From contig JAJTWR010000323.1 in the NCBI GenBank assembly GCA_021613335.1, forward strand, positions 231,001-295,000: 64,000 nt of DNA, read 5' to 3'. The position numbers and the translations under genes were made by a program. The stretch is from Whitmania pigra (Eukaryota; Annelida; Clitellata; Hirudinida; Haemopidae). Shown here piece by piece: positions 24,661-37,572 of the stretch. The notes beneath the pieces are model-generated. The model was given only the letters and a program-made list of their open reading frames with translations. It made no database searches and was not told the origin of the DNA. Position 1 is the first letter of the stretch. Each line of letters begins with the position of its first letter.

Positions 24661-27544
24661 TTAATAGTTAAAACGGAAAACAGGGGCAATTGAACCTTGA
24701 GGATAGTTGAAGTTAGGATCATAGGTTTGGTATTTGTAGACTTCAATGTAGCACGGGCCCCAATCATAATCAATGTCCCGAGTCAGCCAACATTCATCGA
24801 TCGAGTCGTTATTTATTTTTTCAAGATCCTTCAACACGGGCTGTTCACTCTTAGGATTTAAATATAAAAGGTGCTTGCTAAATATTGTCAATGCAAATTT
24901 CTGATCATGCAGATTTGCATAATTACAAATTTCAAGTTCATCAAATCTGCCAAACAACCCAAACCTCTGCTGCAGCATCTCCTTCCTCCGTGATTTTCAC
25001 ATTCTCGACTCGAAAAACATTTTCCCCGTCGTCGACTCTCGATTCCTCGTGTCCGACAGACCGATTCCCGGGAGATGCCAACTCCATCAGTTCCCTGCTG
25101 TCGACTTCCCCGGTCGTGGGATGTTTTTCCAGGAGTGAACTTTCGGCCTCGTACCTGATGCTAGACGGAGCTAAGCTAGGCGGTCGAAGTGAAGATTTTA
25201 GAGTCTGAAATTGAGGATAACAAGGACTTGATGCAAATAATCGTTAAATGCAAAAAAATGAGATATCGCATTGCACTCGTGTTTACATCTTATCATCGAT
25301 CTTAACGAAGCCTCGTAAACACGAGCACCTTATCGTCAAACAACAATAACTCGCCATCGATGCGATAACCTCGGAAGCAAATCCACGATCGCCATCGCGA
25401 CGAACGATGGTGCTCGTCAGCTGCTTCTTGGAACTTGGAAGGGGATTACGACTTGCTGGAATTTCAAGGTCTTGTTTGGATGGACTTCCCTCTCCATCGT
25501 TATCAGAATCAGCTCGAGTTTGGATGTCGTCATCATCTTCATTATTGGTTTTCAGAACTCCCAGAAGATCAGTGATTTTCACAAAGTCAAGTTCTTTCTC
25601 TAATTAAGAGTATTTGATCATGAAGAAAATGTTTTTTCAATCGTATAAATGTTCATTACAAAGACATTTATTTAATGTAAAACAAAACCAACTTGAAACC
25701 AGATTCTGCTGAGGCGGTTTACGACATCTCCCTTCCATCTTGTTTGATTTTTTCTTTCTCAGACCCAAATTCCTTTTCTTCCTTCGAATCTTCGTCCTCT
25801 TTGACCTCGGAGGGGTGAAGTCGTCGTGGGAACGACCGGAGTCTTCGATTCGTGCACTTTTTGCAATTCGACCGCACGTCGGACCGACCTCGTCCGTTTC
25901 ACGATTCCCGATCAATGATTTGTTCTCGACGTCAGAAGATGAGTCGTCATTATGGCAACATCTGGGTTTCTCCAGATTAGCTTCCAAAATTTCAACAACA
26001 GGAAACTCGTCCACGTTCTTGAGATCATCATCAACGCGAGGAACAACTTTTAATGCCAAGGATGATTTTAGCTTCGGTTTTGGTTTAAGTAATGCCTTAA
26101 AAGTAACAGCATTTCTAGGGTTTGCACCAGATGCTTCAGAAACTGGAGCCTTTGACGATGGAAATTGCACATCAACCTTGTCAGGATATTTTGATTTTTT
26201 ATCGTCCAATCTGTTTTCATCGTCGTTTTTAAACTTCATTTCCAACTTTTTATCATTCTCCAAATTTATTTTCCAATTCATGGCTTTCATTGCAATGTCT
26301 CCATATTTAGGAAAGGAAGCTAAACGCTCTGTCTGTTTCTGAGTGGCCTCGTCCTTTGTCGTTGCATTCCTCTTGTTTTTTAGTGGTTCAAATAACCTGC
26401 CCTGCCTCATGAGTGGGGGCAATTTTACCATGGGATGAGGTGTTCCCTTTCTACATTTTGCACCCAAAAATTTATTTTTTGTCTCGACCGGTGTCACGTC
26501 TTCAGTCTCTTTATCGGAAGTCCTCTGTCGATCGGCCACTTCGTTCTCTTTGTCGGAAGCGTCCGACATCTTGGAAGTTCCTTGCTCCCGGTCGGAAGTG
26601 TCTTCGGTGATGAACGTCAGATTAAATTCCTCGCCTGTTACAGATTTTTGAAAAACACGAAATTCGAGTACAGAAAGCTTTTGACGAACAAAGTCAATAA
26701 ATTCTGAAAGGTCGAACAAATTGCGAGGCTAACTTCTTATGGTCGAAAGGTTGTCGATTTCTTCATCGGCTCCGATCATCGAACTGCTCCTCGGGGTAGA
26801 GTTGAATGCCGTCCAGTGGTCATCGTCGGGGTTGAAATCGTCGAAGCTACTGAAAGGCACATTTGCAAATGCAATGTCGCTGGCTTTGATGGACCCTTGT
26901 TTTGTTCCTAGAGGAATTGCTAAATGTCCACTTCCAGAATTCTCATTGATCACTGGAAATGATTAAGTGGAGTTTGAATAATTTGGCTAATGATTTGCAA
27001 AATGAAAAGTGTTACAATTACTATGAATTGTTGTTATTAATTATTACAATAATGTTTTAAAGTTCCTATTTTAAACTGTGAGAATGTTTGTCAATGTACA
27101 GGACATTTAAAAATCTATGTCAGTGATTATTCAATTGATGCACAAACCTAATAAATCATCTTCATCATCAAGGATTTTGATGGCTCCTCTAAAGTCCAAA
27201 GTTTGCCTAAAAATACCTACCCTTATTAAAAGCAGAAATAACATTCAGGGAACATTCAATAGATAATTGCCCATATCTAAATTCGTGGTTTGTGATAAAA
27301 ATAAGAACATAATTTGTAATTTAACTAAATTACCTATCACGTTGTTCGTCACAGTGTCTTGGCAACTCAATCTCTGGAAATGGGTCACCTTCAACAACCA
27401 AACTTGAAACTAGCACGCAGCAAAAAAATTATAAAGTTTGAAAAGCATTTAAAAGCTACCTTTATAGATTTCCTTCTTGTGGAAGGCTTTTCGCTGAGCT
27501 TTTGAATAAGTTTTTGGAGAATCATTCCAGAAAGAGTTGAACAT
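24661..27544 (-). CDS. Unrecognised acidic, disordered protein (multi-exon model)
   Basis: Function unknown. Modelled exons in transcript order: 27544-27460, 27409-27334, 27206-27148, 26952-26734, 26703-25693, 25599-25307, 25204-about 24990 and about 24970-24661. The protein begins MFNSFWNDSPKTYSKAQRKA, then runs through acidic and Ser/Lys-rich stretches typical of intrinsic disorder, includes a basic nuclear-localisation-like block (SKRTKIRRKKRNLGLRKKK), and ends in a folded-looking aromatic segment (YIEVYKYQTYDPNFNYPQGS) closing with VFRFNY. The first three junctions keep frame with ordinary splice sites. Two oddities: exons 4 and 5 are in one frame broken only by a TAG at 26731-26729, and the frame changes near 24970 without a normal-length intron. 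It could be a real gene with micro-introns or a decaying copy. Its start faces the gene at 27828. Confidence 0.5.
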
Positions 27545-27827
27545 TTTTAGCGAAAAAAATCAACTGACGATAGAACGCAAATATTTACATCAGCATTTCC
27601 CCAGGTCAATCGGCAGGCAATGAAAGCAGACGATATTATTTTGAGCGCCGCATTTTAGAATATTTGTTCACATTTCTAAGCAATATTATTTTTATAATAT
27701 ATTTTTGACAATAATGATTGTTGAGTTTACTATTTAAAAAATCTTATTTGTTTCGACTTATTAATTTAAGTTTCCATTTAGACATATGGCGAAAGTTTTG
27801 ACGCCGAATCGACTTTCTCTGTAAATT
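27545..27827. promoter_or_regulatory. Short divergent intergenic region
   Basis: 283 bases separate the ATGs of two divergently oriented genes (27544 minus, 27828 plus). The spacing suggests a shared bidirectional promoter. No consensus TATA box stands out. This is inference from layout. Confidence 0.4.
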
Positions 27828-28464
27828 ATGTTCGGGCGCAGGGGTTCCGAGGGCGAAATTTCATCTCCCTGTCAAGTTGTTCCTTCTATAAGCCAAGATC
27901 AAAGAAATTGTTTTGCGTTTACTCCTCCGCGTTTGTACAATGAAAACTATTTCGACCCAACCCGTAAATTTGATATTGAAACGATTTATGAACATGTTTC
28001 CTTGGCCATTTATGTTGCATTCTTTTTCAGCCGTTCCATTGAGGCAACTTAACGATTTGGAATCAGTGCAAGTGGCTGATTTACTAGCTCGTGGTTACAC
28101 GCCTCCCCAATCTAGGAATCAGGTCGTTGATGACGACGATGTTCCAAGCATCACTACGGACGATGATGGATCAAGGGCGACTAATACCGAAAGCCAAGAC
28201 AACGGACATTTTAGGTATTCGTTTGAAACTTTGGTCTCTTCACCTCCAAGAATCGAGGAGGCTGTTTCCGACGATGTCGACGTTCAGACAATCTTGGACG
28301 TTCTGTGTTCGAGAGAGAACACTAATGACCGGTCAAATAAACCGGAATCCTCGGAAAAGGAGCAGCCAGCCCGCGCACTGGATTCGGAAAAGTACATGAG
28401 TGAAGAAGACATTTTTGTGAGCCGATGCGACAATGACGGTATCAATTGGTTGGAAAATTTGTAA
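27828..28464 (+). CDS. Small unrecognised two-exon gene
   Basis: Exons 27828-27963 and 28031-28464 join across a 67-base intron with GTAAAT donor and a pyrimidine-rich TTTTTCAG acceptor; the joined frame encodes 189 residues and ends in TAA at 28462-28464. The protein starts MFGRRGSEGEISSPCQVVPS and includes FTPPRLYNENYFDPT before the junction. After it comes a Leu-rich, possibly helical segment (VPLRQLNDLESVQVADLLAR), then a Ser/Asp/Glu-rich disordered tail ending GINWLENL. I do not recognise the family. The clean intron, uninterrupted frame and divergent start with the gene at 27544 support a real protein-coding gene, perhaps nuclear, but function cannot be stated. Confidence 0.6.
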
Positions 28465-28701
28465 CATTTCTTTTAACAGTGCTTTTAATAATTTTAATTC
28501 GAAGGCTTCTCTAAACGTTTCGATTTCGATGAGAATTTGCTGAGGTGATGAGGTCTAAAATATAGAAATGTCTTTAATACTAATGCAGAGCTGTTTGGCA
28601 GAGTTATTGCCGACATGAAATTTTAATCTGTGAGAGCTTTCGTGATAAAAAGCATTACACAGAAACTTCAAAGAATATTCCTTTCGGCGAATCCAATTAA
28701 G

Positions 28702-29553
28702 CTACAAAGACGTCGCGAACACCTTTTCTCGTTTCTCGGCGCCGTTGGGAGTCTGTTTCGAGACGAGGACGATATCCTTCTCGCCCATTATTCTGACGTG
28801 AAACGTTCCCTCTCTTTTCCTCTGCAGTTCTTTCTTGGCGTCGGATGCCAGCCTGCAGCTGATGAACGCCGATAAGACGCAGAATATTCCCTCCAGGGCC
28901 GTCACAGAGAGAGCCACGACGATCGTCAGATCCTTGGTCTCCTTCTGGAACATGTGGCCGTCGGTCGTCTCGTTGATGAGGCCCAGACGCAGAAGTTGAA
29001 TGCTCACCACGACCGTGACCAGAGAAACGACAGACAGAGCAGCGAAGCACATAATCTGGAAGGAGTAAGTCCAAGTTGAGGCGCGATGCGAACTTTAGAT
29101 TGAACGCTGACGATTACAAATCTAAGAAATGACCATTTCACGCGACATAAATTCTACCGATTTGCTGACGAATGTCTCGGATGGCTAACCACGTACGAAG
29201 TTCTCCTCTTTGAAACGCATGCCAATCCAGTGAGCCCGGTCATGAGAAACTGTCAATCGATAATTAATTCAATTAATCGACTCGATAACCAGAACGACGG
29301 GATGATTAACCTTCAATCAATGGCAATCCGTTCACGGTTGCATTCGCAAGTAAAATGCAAACGACTTTAAAATCTTGAATAATTTCAAGCCGAGAGGGAT
29401 ACTTACAAAAGCGCCACTCCAAATTGGGGAAACAACGTGAGCCAGCCAAATGTCTGCCCTTGCCGTCGAAACCACTCCCACGCAAATGCTGACCACTCCG
29501 GCCATTATGTGGCAGAAGGAACACAAGAGGGTTAAGATCAGGGCGAGGTTCAT
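28702..29553 (-). CDS. TMEM196-like four-pass membrane protein
   Basis: Three exons in transcript order: 29553-29407, 29249-29193 and 29055-28702, all phase 0 with GT-AG borders, giving 185 residues (human TMEM196 about 178). Four hydrophobic segments are visible: about 2-28 (LALILTLLCSFCHIMAGVVS), 46-60, 69-88 (CFAALSVVSLVTVVVSIQLL) and 112-134. The family pattern seen in TMEM196 as I recall it is present: SPIWSGAF after the first segment, a Cys/Lys/Arg turn (LACVSKRRTSY) and SCRLASDAKKELQRKRE after the last segment. TMEM196 has no firmly established biochemical role; it is a membrane protein of MS4A-like topology. Assignment rests on length, topology and the two motifs, so another small tetraspan family remains possible. 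Confidence 0.78.
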
Positions 29554-30809
29554 CTTGAGCCAATCAGATGTCAGCTGTAACAGTTCCTCTGCTGGCGTTG
29601 TTGTTGTTGTTGTTGTTGTTGGTTCGAATGATTAGGATTTAAAATTTTCAAATTTCAAACCAACAGTTCAAATATTTAAATTTACAAATTAATGTCCAAA
29701 AAAATGGAAATTTATTTGAAAAATTTTGGAAATGAAGAATAAAATATTCTTGTTTCGTAAGAAAAAACTCACGATCGCTAAAACCATCGCCACTTTTATG
29801 AAGACATCGTAAGGTCTTTGTTTACCTTGTTGCCATGAAAAATATACACTTTTATTTTGCTTTTCAGTTTCCAAAGTCCACAGAATGAATGAATGACACC
29901 GAGGGAATTCACAAATCACTTTCAAAATTAATTTTTTTTCTTCGATTTAAATCTGCCAAGGAGGAGTAAAGTTTTCATTTAACAACATCCAATGAATTAC
30001 AAACGAATAGTTCCAGAGAATCGGATGAAAAGGAATGCGAATTGAGTATATGTATCCAAATGATCGATCGATGCAAGCCGACGTAAACGCTCTTTAGGCC
30101 TTGGGGTAAACTCAAGCTAGGATTCGAAGTTCCAGGGTTCGAGATAACTGGTTTTTAACATTAAAAATTATATATATTTGAAGAGCCAATATGCATAATG
30201 CACGAGACCCATTTAAAAAAATATTAAAATGTCACATTTCTCGAACAAAGGCAGTTGAAAGTAATGATCGAGTCTTCATTCAATCAGATGGAAGCAAGTA
30301 ACTGATTGAATGTAAACCATGTCAATGATTGACACGACTATCGATGATTCTTCAAGTTATTCCAATTTTCTAGGCAGCATCCACTAACAACTGCTAAGGA
30401 TTAAGTTGCTAAACCTCTGAACATATACGACATAGAAAACACTCTAAATTCTGTCGCCATCGTTGCCTGGCTGGAATGCACGCGGAATGAGAGACGTAAA
30501 GGCGCATTTTTCGCACAGGTGAAACTACAGGTGAGCAAAAAGCTCGTCTAGGTGAGGATGGAAAGCTGTGACACAGTTTTGTGTAATGACCATTCTCATT
30601 ACAACTGTGAAAAAGTAAAACCCCTGTGAATTTAATTTTTGATTTGACGACATTGAATTACTATGCAGTTATTAAAAAATTAAGTTACATTAACAAAAAC
30701 ACATAATTAATATTATTAATAAAACAACTTTGAAACCACAAATCAACTGACCTAATTTAAGTCACGTAACGCTGAAATCTGAAAGTCATTCTATTCTAAT
30801 CCATCTTTA
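29554..30809. other. Upstream of TMEM196-like gene, no gene seen
   Basis: Contains a short (GTT)n run at 29597-29622 and AT-rich sequence. No coding frame was supported. Confidence 0.5.
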
Positions 30810-31860
30810 AGATAGAAGTTATTGCCATCTTTCGAATGATTGAGGGTTTTTAATGGCGCCATCTTTCGAATGAAAAAGTTCTGTGCTTATTTATAAGCGC
30901 CATCTTTCGAATGATTGAGGTTTTACTATTGGCGCCATCTTACAAATAAATTAGTTTTTAATAGTTATTAATGCCATATTTCGAAAAATAAATAAATATA
31001 AAGCGCCATCTTTCAAATGATTGAAGTTTTAAAATATTTATTAGTGCCATCTTTCAAATAAAAATTAAATATAAAGCGCCACCTTTGGAATGAATGAGTT
31101 CTGTGTTTATATATACGCGCCACCTTTCGAATAAGAAATAAATATAAAGCACCATCTTTCGAATGATTAAAGTTTTAAATAGCGCCATCTTTCGAATGGA
31201 TGAGGTTTTTAAAATATTTATTAGTGTCATCTTTCGAATAAAAAATAAATATGAAGCGCCACCTTTCGAATGAATAAATTCTGTGTTTATTTATACGCGC
31301 CACCTTTCGAATAAAAAATAAATATAAAGCGCCATCTTTCGAATAGATGAGTTTTTCAAATATTTACTAGTACCATCTTTCGAATAAAAAATAACTATGA
31401 AACGCCATCTTTCGAATGAATGAGTTCTGTGTTTATTTATACGCGCCATCTTTCGAATAAAAAATAAATATGAAGCACCACCTTTCGAACGAATAAGTTC
31501 TGTAGTTATTTATATGCGCCACCTTTCGAATAAGAAATAAAAATAAAGCGCCATCTTTCGAATGGATGAAGGTTTAATATTTTTTAGTGCCATCTTTCGA
31601 ATAAAAAATAAATATGAAGCGCCATCTTTCGACTGAATGAGTTCTGTGTTTATTTATACGCGCCACCTTTCGAATACAAAATAAATATAAAGCGCCACCT
31701 TTCGAATGAATGAGTTCTGTAGTTATTTATACGCGCTATCTTTCGAATATGAAATAAAAATAAAGCGCCATCTTTCGAATAAAAAATAAATATGAAACGC
31801 TTTCTTTCGAATGATTTAAGTTTTTAATAGCGCCATCTTTCGAATGAAGAAGCTTTGCTT
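30810..31860 (+). repeat. Minisatellite built on a 16-bp GCGCCATCTTTCGAAT core
   Basis: About 29 copies of GCGCCATCTTTCGAAT or close variants (CACC for CATC, TAGTGCC for GCGCC) recur every 30-45 bases. Spacers fall into a few classes, for example GAATGAGTTCTGTGTTTATT and AAAAAATAAATATAAA, often alternating, so a longer higher-order unit of about 70-75 bp is apparent. The core ends in the palindrome TTCGAA. It lies between the TMEM196-like gene and the LCOR-like gene, about 1.3 kb upstream of the former's ATG. Confidence 0.92.
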
Positions 31861-32639
31861 TTTACTTAGAATATATTTTAAAATTATATTAGTATTTTTA
31901 TATTATTTATCAATAAACATGAAAAAAACGTGTTACAATTCACACTTTTAATGGGAGAAGCAAAAACAGCTTTTGACTGAAATGAAAAAATCGATTAAAA
32001 TGAAAAAAAAATTAATTCACTTCAAAAGGCGTTCATTGAAAGGCCATGTTTGTTACGATCGATGTAAAGTCTCTAAAACATATTCATAAAAACGAATAAA
32101 TTTGAATAAAAAACTTATTTTCAACCTTTCAATGAATAATTATTTCGAATTATGGTTATAATATATATAAGACTGTATTTATACACGATTAAAATTATTC
32201 AGGATTATAATTATATATATATATGTTATCATAATATTGGAATGTAAATTTATTGGATTATAATTATGGTAAAAATATAAAGGCTATGAATGATCGTAAT
32301 GATCCACATCATAGAGGTAAAGTATTTCCAAAAATAATGTTGCAGATCATTACGGACAATACTTAAAGTGATAAAATTAAGCATATTAATGAATGTCCGA
32401 TTACTGTAAATATTATTAATAATAATAATAATAAATGTTATAAAATTTATTATTTTAAATTCATAATTATTCATTGTCTCAAGAGAGTTTGGCTGAAGTA
32501 CAAAGCAGTTTTTGTGACGAAACAACAACAGATTTAATCGATCGATCGTCAAACACGACGACCAAAACCACCTCAAGTTGCACCACCAACGTCAGAAATG
32601 ATTGATAATAATAATAACAACAACAACAACAACAACAAC

Positions 32640-32671
<32 letters not shown>

Positions 32672-32672
32672 C

Positions 32673-32703
<31 letters not shown>

Positions 32704-33437
32704 AATAATATGATAGTAATAGTAACGATAATAACACTAATAATATAAACAGTACCAACAATAATAATGCAAATAGTGTTAATGTGACGAGTAATATTTG
32801 AACAAAAGTTATTTTATAGCAAATGAATGATTTATTTCATGAGAAATACTCATAAAAATTGTAAGATATTGAAACGTATCAGATACAATCCAATACAATG
32901 CTCAAAGAAAATAGACTTTCATTGACTAATAATAACTAGAATAAATCATGATAATGTATTCATAGAATCTGTGATTAATTAATTAATTATTATACCTTAT
33001 TACGTAACATATATTATATATTATTGTAGTTAATCAATGAGTATTTAATAAAGAATTAGATCTGAACGCCTATCTCGTCGAAGTCTTCAACTTAAGTCTG
33101 TGGAAGTTCTAATCTCTTGTGATTTCAGATAATAAATGCATAATAATATGATAATTATTGTTATTTATGTAATTACAATTTTATTATTCTTTAATAAACA
33201 AAATACTTAATAAAACTCTTGCATTTCAGAGAAAGAGTTAAGGCTCTATTGTACAAAATCGGGAGCTCCAACACGACTATCTGGACGGATTGAATAAGTA
33301 AGTGTACGAATAGATGAAAGATTACAGATGGATAAATGATTACGGATGGATAAATGATTATGAATGGATAAATGATTACAAATGGATAAATGATTACGGA
33401 TGAATAGACCTCGATAACTAATCCTCCGACGTGACCT
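31861..33437. other. AT-rich intergenic with AAC/AAT array and 18-bp tandem
   Basis: A mixed AAC and AAT triplet array lies at 32605-32770, and five copies of an 18-bp unit resembling GATTACGGATGGATAAAT occupy 33320-33412. The rest is AT-rich. The 3' end of the LCOR-like gene (minus) should fall in the right part. Confidence 0.6.
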
Positions 33438-35567
33438 TCACTTTAAGGTCGACTTCAAATGATGAGGTCGAATGAGGCTCAGATGAATCTTCACCGCTTC
33501 CAGTGTTCTTTGAGGCACGATCGACGACGAGGACGACGACGACGAGGATGTCGCAGACACGTGACAGGGGTTAAGCTTTACGAGCAAGTCGGAAGCGGAA
33601 CCGATCTGCTCGGATGCCCTCGGAACAAACACTGCCGAACGGGTAGGGCAGACCAACGGAAAGAACGGAGACTTGGAAAACCTAGGAGCCAACCAGCCGT
33701 AAGGTGCAGGCAGACCTTCGAACATGCCAGAGTAGAACATCTTGTTCCTCATGATAACTTCGTTGTAGAAGGGATACCCGTAGCCGTACCGTGGATCGCC
33801 CGCGGTACCCTGCAAACCGGTGGCGAGTTCGGATTCCTTTCTAACCTTCGAAAATGTAGAAACCGCGTCCCCCGCGAGTCCTCGGCAGGAGAACGTTCGG
33901 CACGGAGGAGAAGACCGGACGGGAAACGGAGGAATGTTTTTGTCTTTTCCGACGAGGTAACCGTTCTTGAGGCGTTGATCCTGGGAGGATTTCTTGTTCC
34001 TCAGCAGATGTCTCTCCTTGACCTTGTATTCGAGGGTCGAGTGAGGCACGCCGAAATAACTTCCGGCCCTGTGGACGCTCATGTCCCCCTGCTGGACGGC
34101 CCTGACTGCCTCCAAAAGAAGCTGACGATTGTAGCGGCGGTACTGACCTCTCTTGGGCCGGGATTTCTTGGCGGAGGTGAGATTCGAACTGGAAGCATTC
34201 GGGCTCGCAAGACCGCACCACTTGTTGTCTGGCAAGTTGGACGATCGACCGGTCTTACTGTCTAAGTGCCCGCGCTGGAAAGTGTTTCGGTGCGACGCGA
34301 CCGAGGCATCGAGTCCTGGATAAGAGGCGAGGTCCAGAGGTTGGTCGACAGAGGTATGCATTTGCTCTTCGGACTTCATCATCATCATCATCATCGTTGG
34401 GGGAGGAGTCAGAGGATCTTCGGTAACTATGCCATCGTCGTGGTGATTGGTCACCTGGCGGTATTTTTCCAGAATGTTTTTGGCGATCACCGACATGATG
34501 AGGTGTCCGATGTTCTCGTTCGTGCAGAACAACGGATTTTCCCGGGTCTCCTCGGAGTGACTTTCGCCGTTTCTGAACTTCTCGATCTTGGTAAAATCAA
34601 GACTTTCTCTTTCGTTTTTCCACTTCGATGGATTTTCCAGCTCGTGTTTTTTCTCGTCTGCGTTACCGTCCTCCGATCCGTGAAATGTTGTTTGCTTCGA
34701 AACTCCACGATCCATCAATTCCGCTCCGTCGACCACGCAATGTTTGGTTGCCGATTGACATTTTCCGATTCCGAAGTTTTCATTTGAGGATTGAGTAGTT
34801 CCAGTATGACTTGATCGATCGATCGACGAGGATCCGAGTGATTGATCAATCAAGGATCTGATTGATTGATGATGATAGTGATGTTTGTTGCGTTGGATTG
34901 TGTCGTTGTGCTGATGCTGGTCATTGTTGACAGAAAGTTGGTGGACATTTGGATCCCATTGAGATGGTGAAACCCTTTGAAATGAAAATATTTAATTTTT
35001 TATTGTAATTTTGAGTGACATTTACACATTATCGTTAACATTATGATGTTCCTATAATTTCATGATATTTATTGTAATTATTAATTTAACTCATTTTAAT
35101 TATAAGTTAATTTTATAAAATTTTAATTTATATGATGTATCAAGTTTAAAATTACAAATTATACATAATTATTTAAATTAATAATTAGATAAAAATATTA
35201 TAAATAGATTAAAACTTACATCGATTGATTGAATATTTTCTCTGGCGTCCTCAGATCCAATGGAAAATCAAACGACCAATCATCGTCCTCCATTTTATTT
35301 GACCCCGATTCTGATTGGCTGTGAACTGTGAAAAATGGAAGCTTTGCTTGCATTTAAAAAAACAATAACATTTGTATAAAAATTAATTGAATGTTAATTG
35401 TATATTATTATTATTATTATTATTATTATTCCAAGTTAAGAAACAATGCCATCATTGAACAACTATAGTGCGTCGCGAAATTTCAACTTAATTATCGCCC
35501 AATTACCATTGTTATTGATCGACCTATTATCGCTTACATTGTTCTGTTGCAGTCACAATCATAATCC

Positions 35568-35605
<38 letters not shown>

Positions 35606-37204
35606 TAATAATATAATTATAATCACAGACACCTATGTCATTACTATCACAGCCACCAATGTCAACCTCATCATCATAGTTATCATTATCATCATCATCA
35701 TCACATTCAACATCATCATCATCATCATCAACATCATCATCATCATCATCATCATCGTCACCGAGATTTGATTCCAGTTCCGACGTGAGGCTGACTCTCG
35801 ACACGTCCTCAATCTGGTTGTGACAAAAGGAATTCATTGACAACAATTAGTGATGATGATGACGACGATGATGATGACGATGATGATAATGACGATGACG
35901 ACGATTATGATTATGTCTGTGATGATGACTCATCTCACCGAAGTTGAAGAGAACTTTCCATTTGAATCGTCAGGCAGCGGATGGTCCACATCTTTCAAAA
36001 AATTAATTTTTTTAAGTAATGTTAATTTGAAAACAATAATAATAATAACCGTAATAATAATAACAATAATAATAATAATAATAATATTTATGAATAAAAC
36101 ATATTAGTTCACTTGTAGTTCTGTTAAGGAAATGATTCGAGGCCTGTTGACCAAACAATGCTTCGGCAACCGCTTCAAATCCTGATCACAAAAAATTAAC
36201 TTAATATTACTAATTTTAATATTAGTTAACAATTAATTTCAATATTATTATTTATTTTAATATTATTAATAATATTTAATATGATCATTTTTAATTGAAT
36301 TAATAATAACATTGATAAAATATTGTGGCTAATAATATTTATTTATAACAAAATTAATTCCAAGTTATTATTGTTATTGTTACAATTATATATATTATTG
36401 TTATTTTTTTATTATCGATGTTATTGTTAATAATTCCACAAAGATGTTTTTTAAAACGTGGGGTTTCTCCATATTGTGACAAAAATCATTATAAGTCAAC
36501 TTGAATTTCAAGAATAAATTCAAATTAATTTTATTTAAATTTAAAAACAACTTATTTAAAAAAAAAGGCCCACATTTTTGTGTGACACGATTTATTTTTT
36601 TTATTTCTGCACCCGCGATGATGACGACGATGATGAATTTGAATCGATGATGATGGTGATACATCCTTTACATATATTCATCACCCTCATCATCATCATC
36701 ATCGTCGTCGTCGTCATCATCATCCTCATCAATATCATCGTCGTCATCATCAACATCATCGTCGTCATCATCGTCGTCATCATCATCATCATCATCGTCG
36801 TCATCATCATCATCATCATCATCATCGCTGAAGCACGTGTCTCGCGTAATTTTATCACAGCTCCGGATTTCGTAAAAACACAAAATCGATGTCCTTTTAT
36901 TGAGGTTATTATTCGAAACAATCGAATTTATTCTCCACTTTTGGCATTAAAATAATAATCTTTCCAAATAAAATAATAATTATTTCATTATCATACAATA
37001 TTTCATTTAGAAATTCTACAAATAGCTTAATTATATTAGTAACTTTTCAATTATAAAAATAGCCATAAATATCATTATATATACTTTCAACAAGGTCAAC
37101 TTCATCATCGCCATCTTCAAATCGCTCTTCATCACCATCATCATCATCATCGTCCTCCTCCTCCTCATCATCGTCGTCGTCCTCATCATCGTCATCGTCA
37201 TCAT

Positions 37205-37236
<32 letters not shown>

Positions 37237-37414
37237 TCATCATGAAGTACATCCTTCCAACCTGTCCACACCTGCATTTTCACCTTAATGACGAAATTTT
37301 TCACCTGAGCCTGAGTGAAGGGATTTCGGAAAATTTTGGTTTTAAGTGGCGATTGCACCTGTGGACCACTACCCCACCCATCACTACACGTTATTACTCC
37401 ACATCATCATCATC

Positions 37415-37462
<48 letters not shown>

Positions 37463-37541
37463 GTTTTCGTCGTCGTCATCAAACCTTACAAATTCAGTTT
37501 ATTAAAAACGCTCCGGTCTGTATTTTGAAATCTGGGGAGAC

Positions 37542-37572
<31 letters not shown>

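Noticed and set aside
25740..26342. 200-codon + strand frame
   Set aside because: Antisense of the large acidic exon; Phe/Ser-rich composition is typical of antisense to Lys/Glu-rich coding sequence.
30810..31860. CRISPR array with 16-bp repeats
   Set aside because: Spacers are not unique; they fall into recurring related classes. The context is eukaryotic.
33459..34787. Two + strand frames of 268 and 173 codons
   Set aside because: Antisense shadows of the LCOR-like last exon, whose HTH-psq domain is unmistakable on the minus strand.
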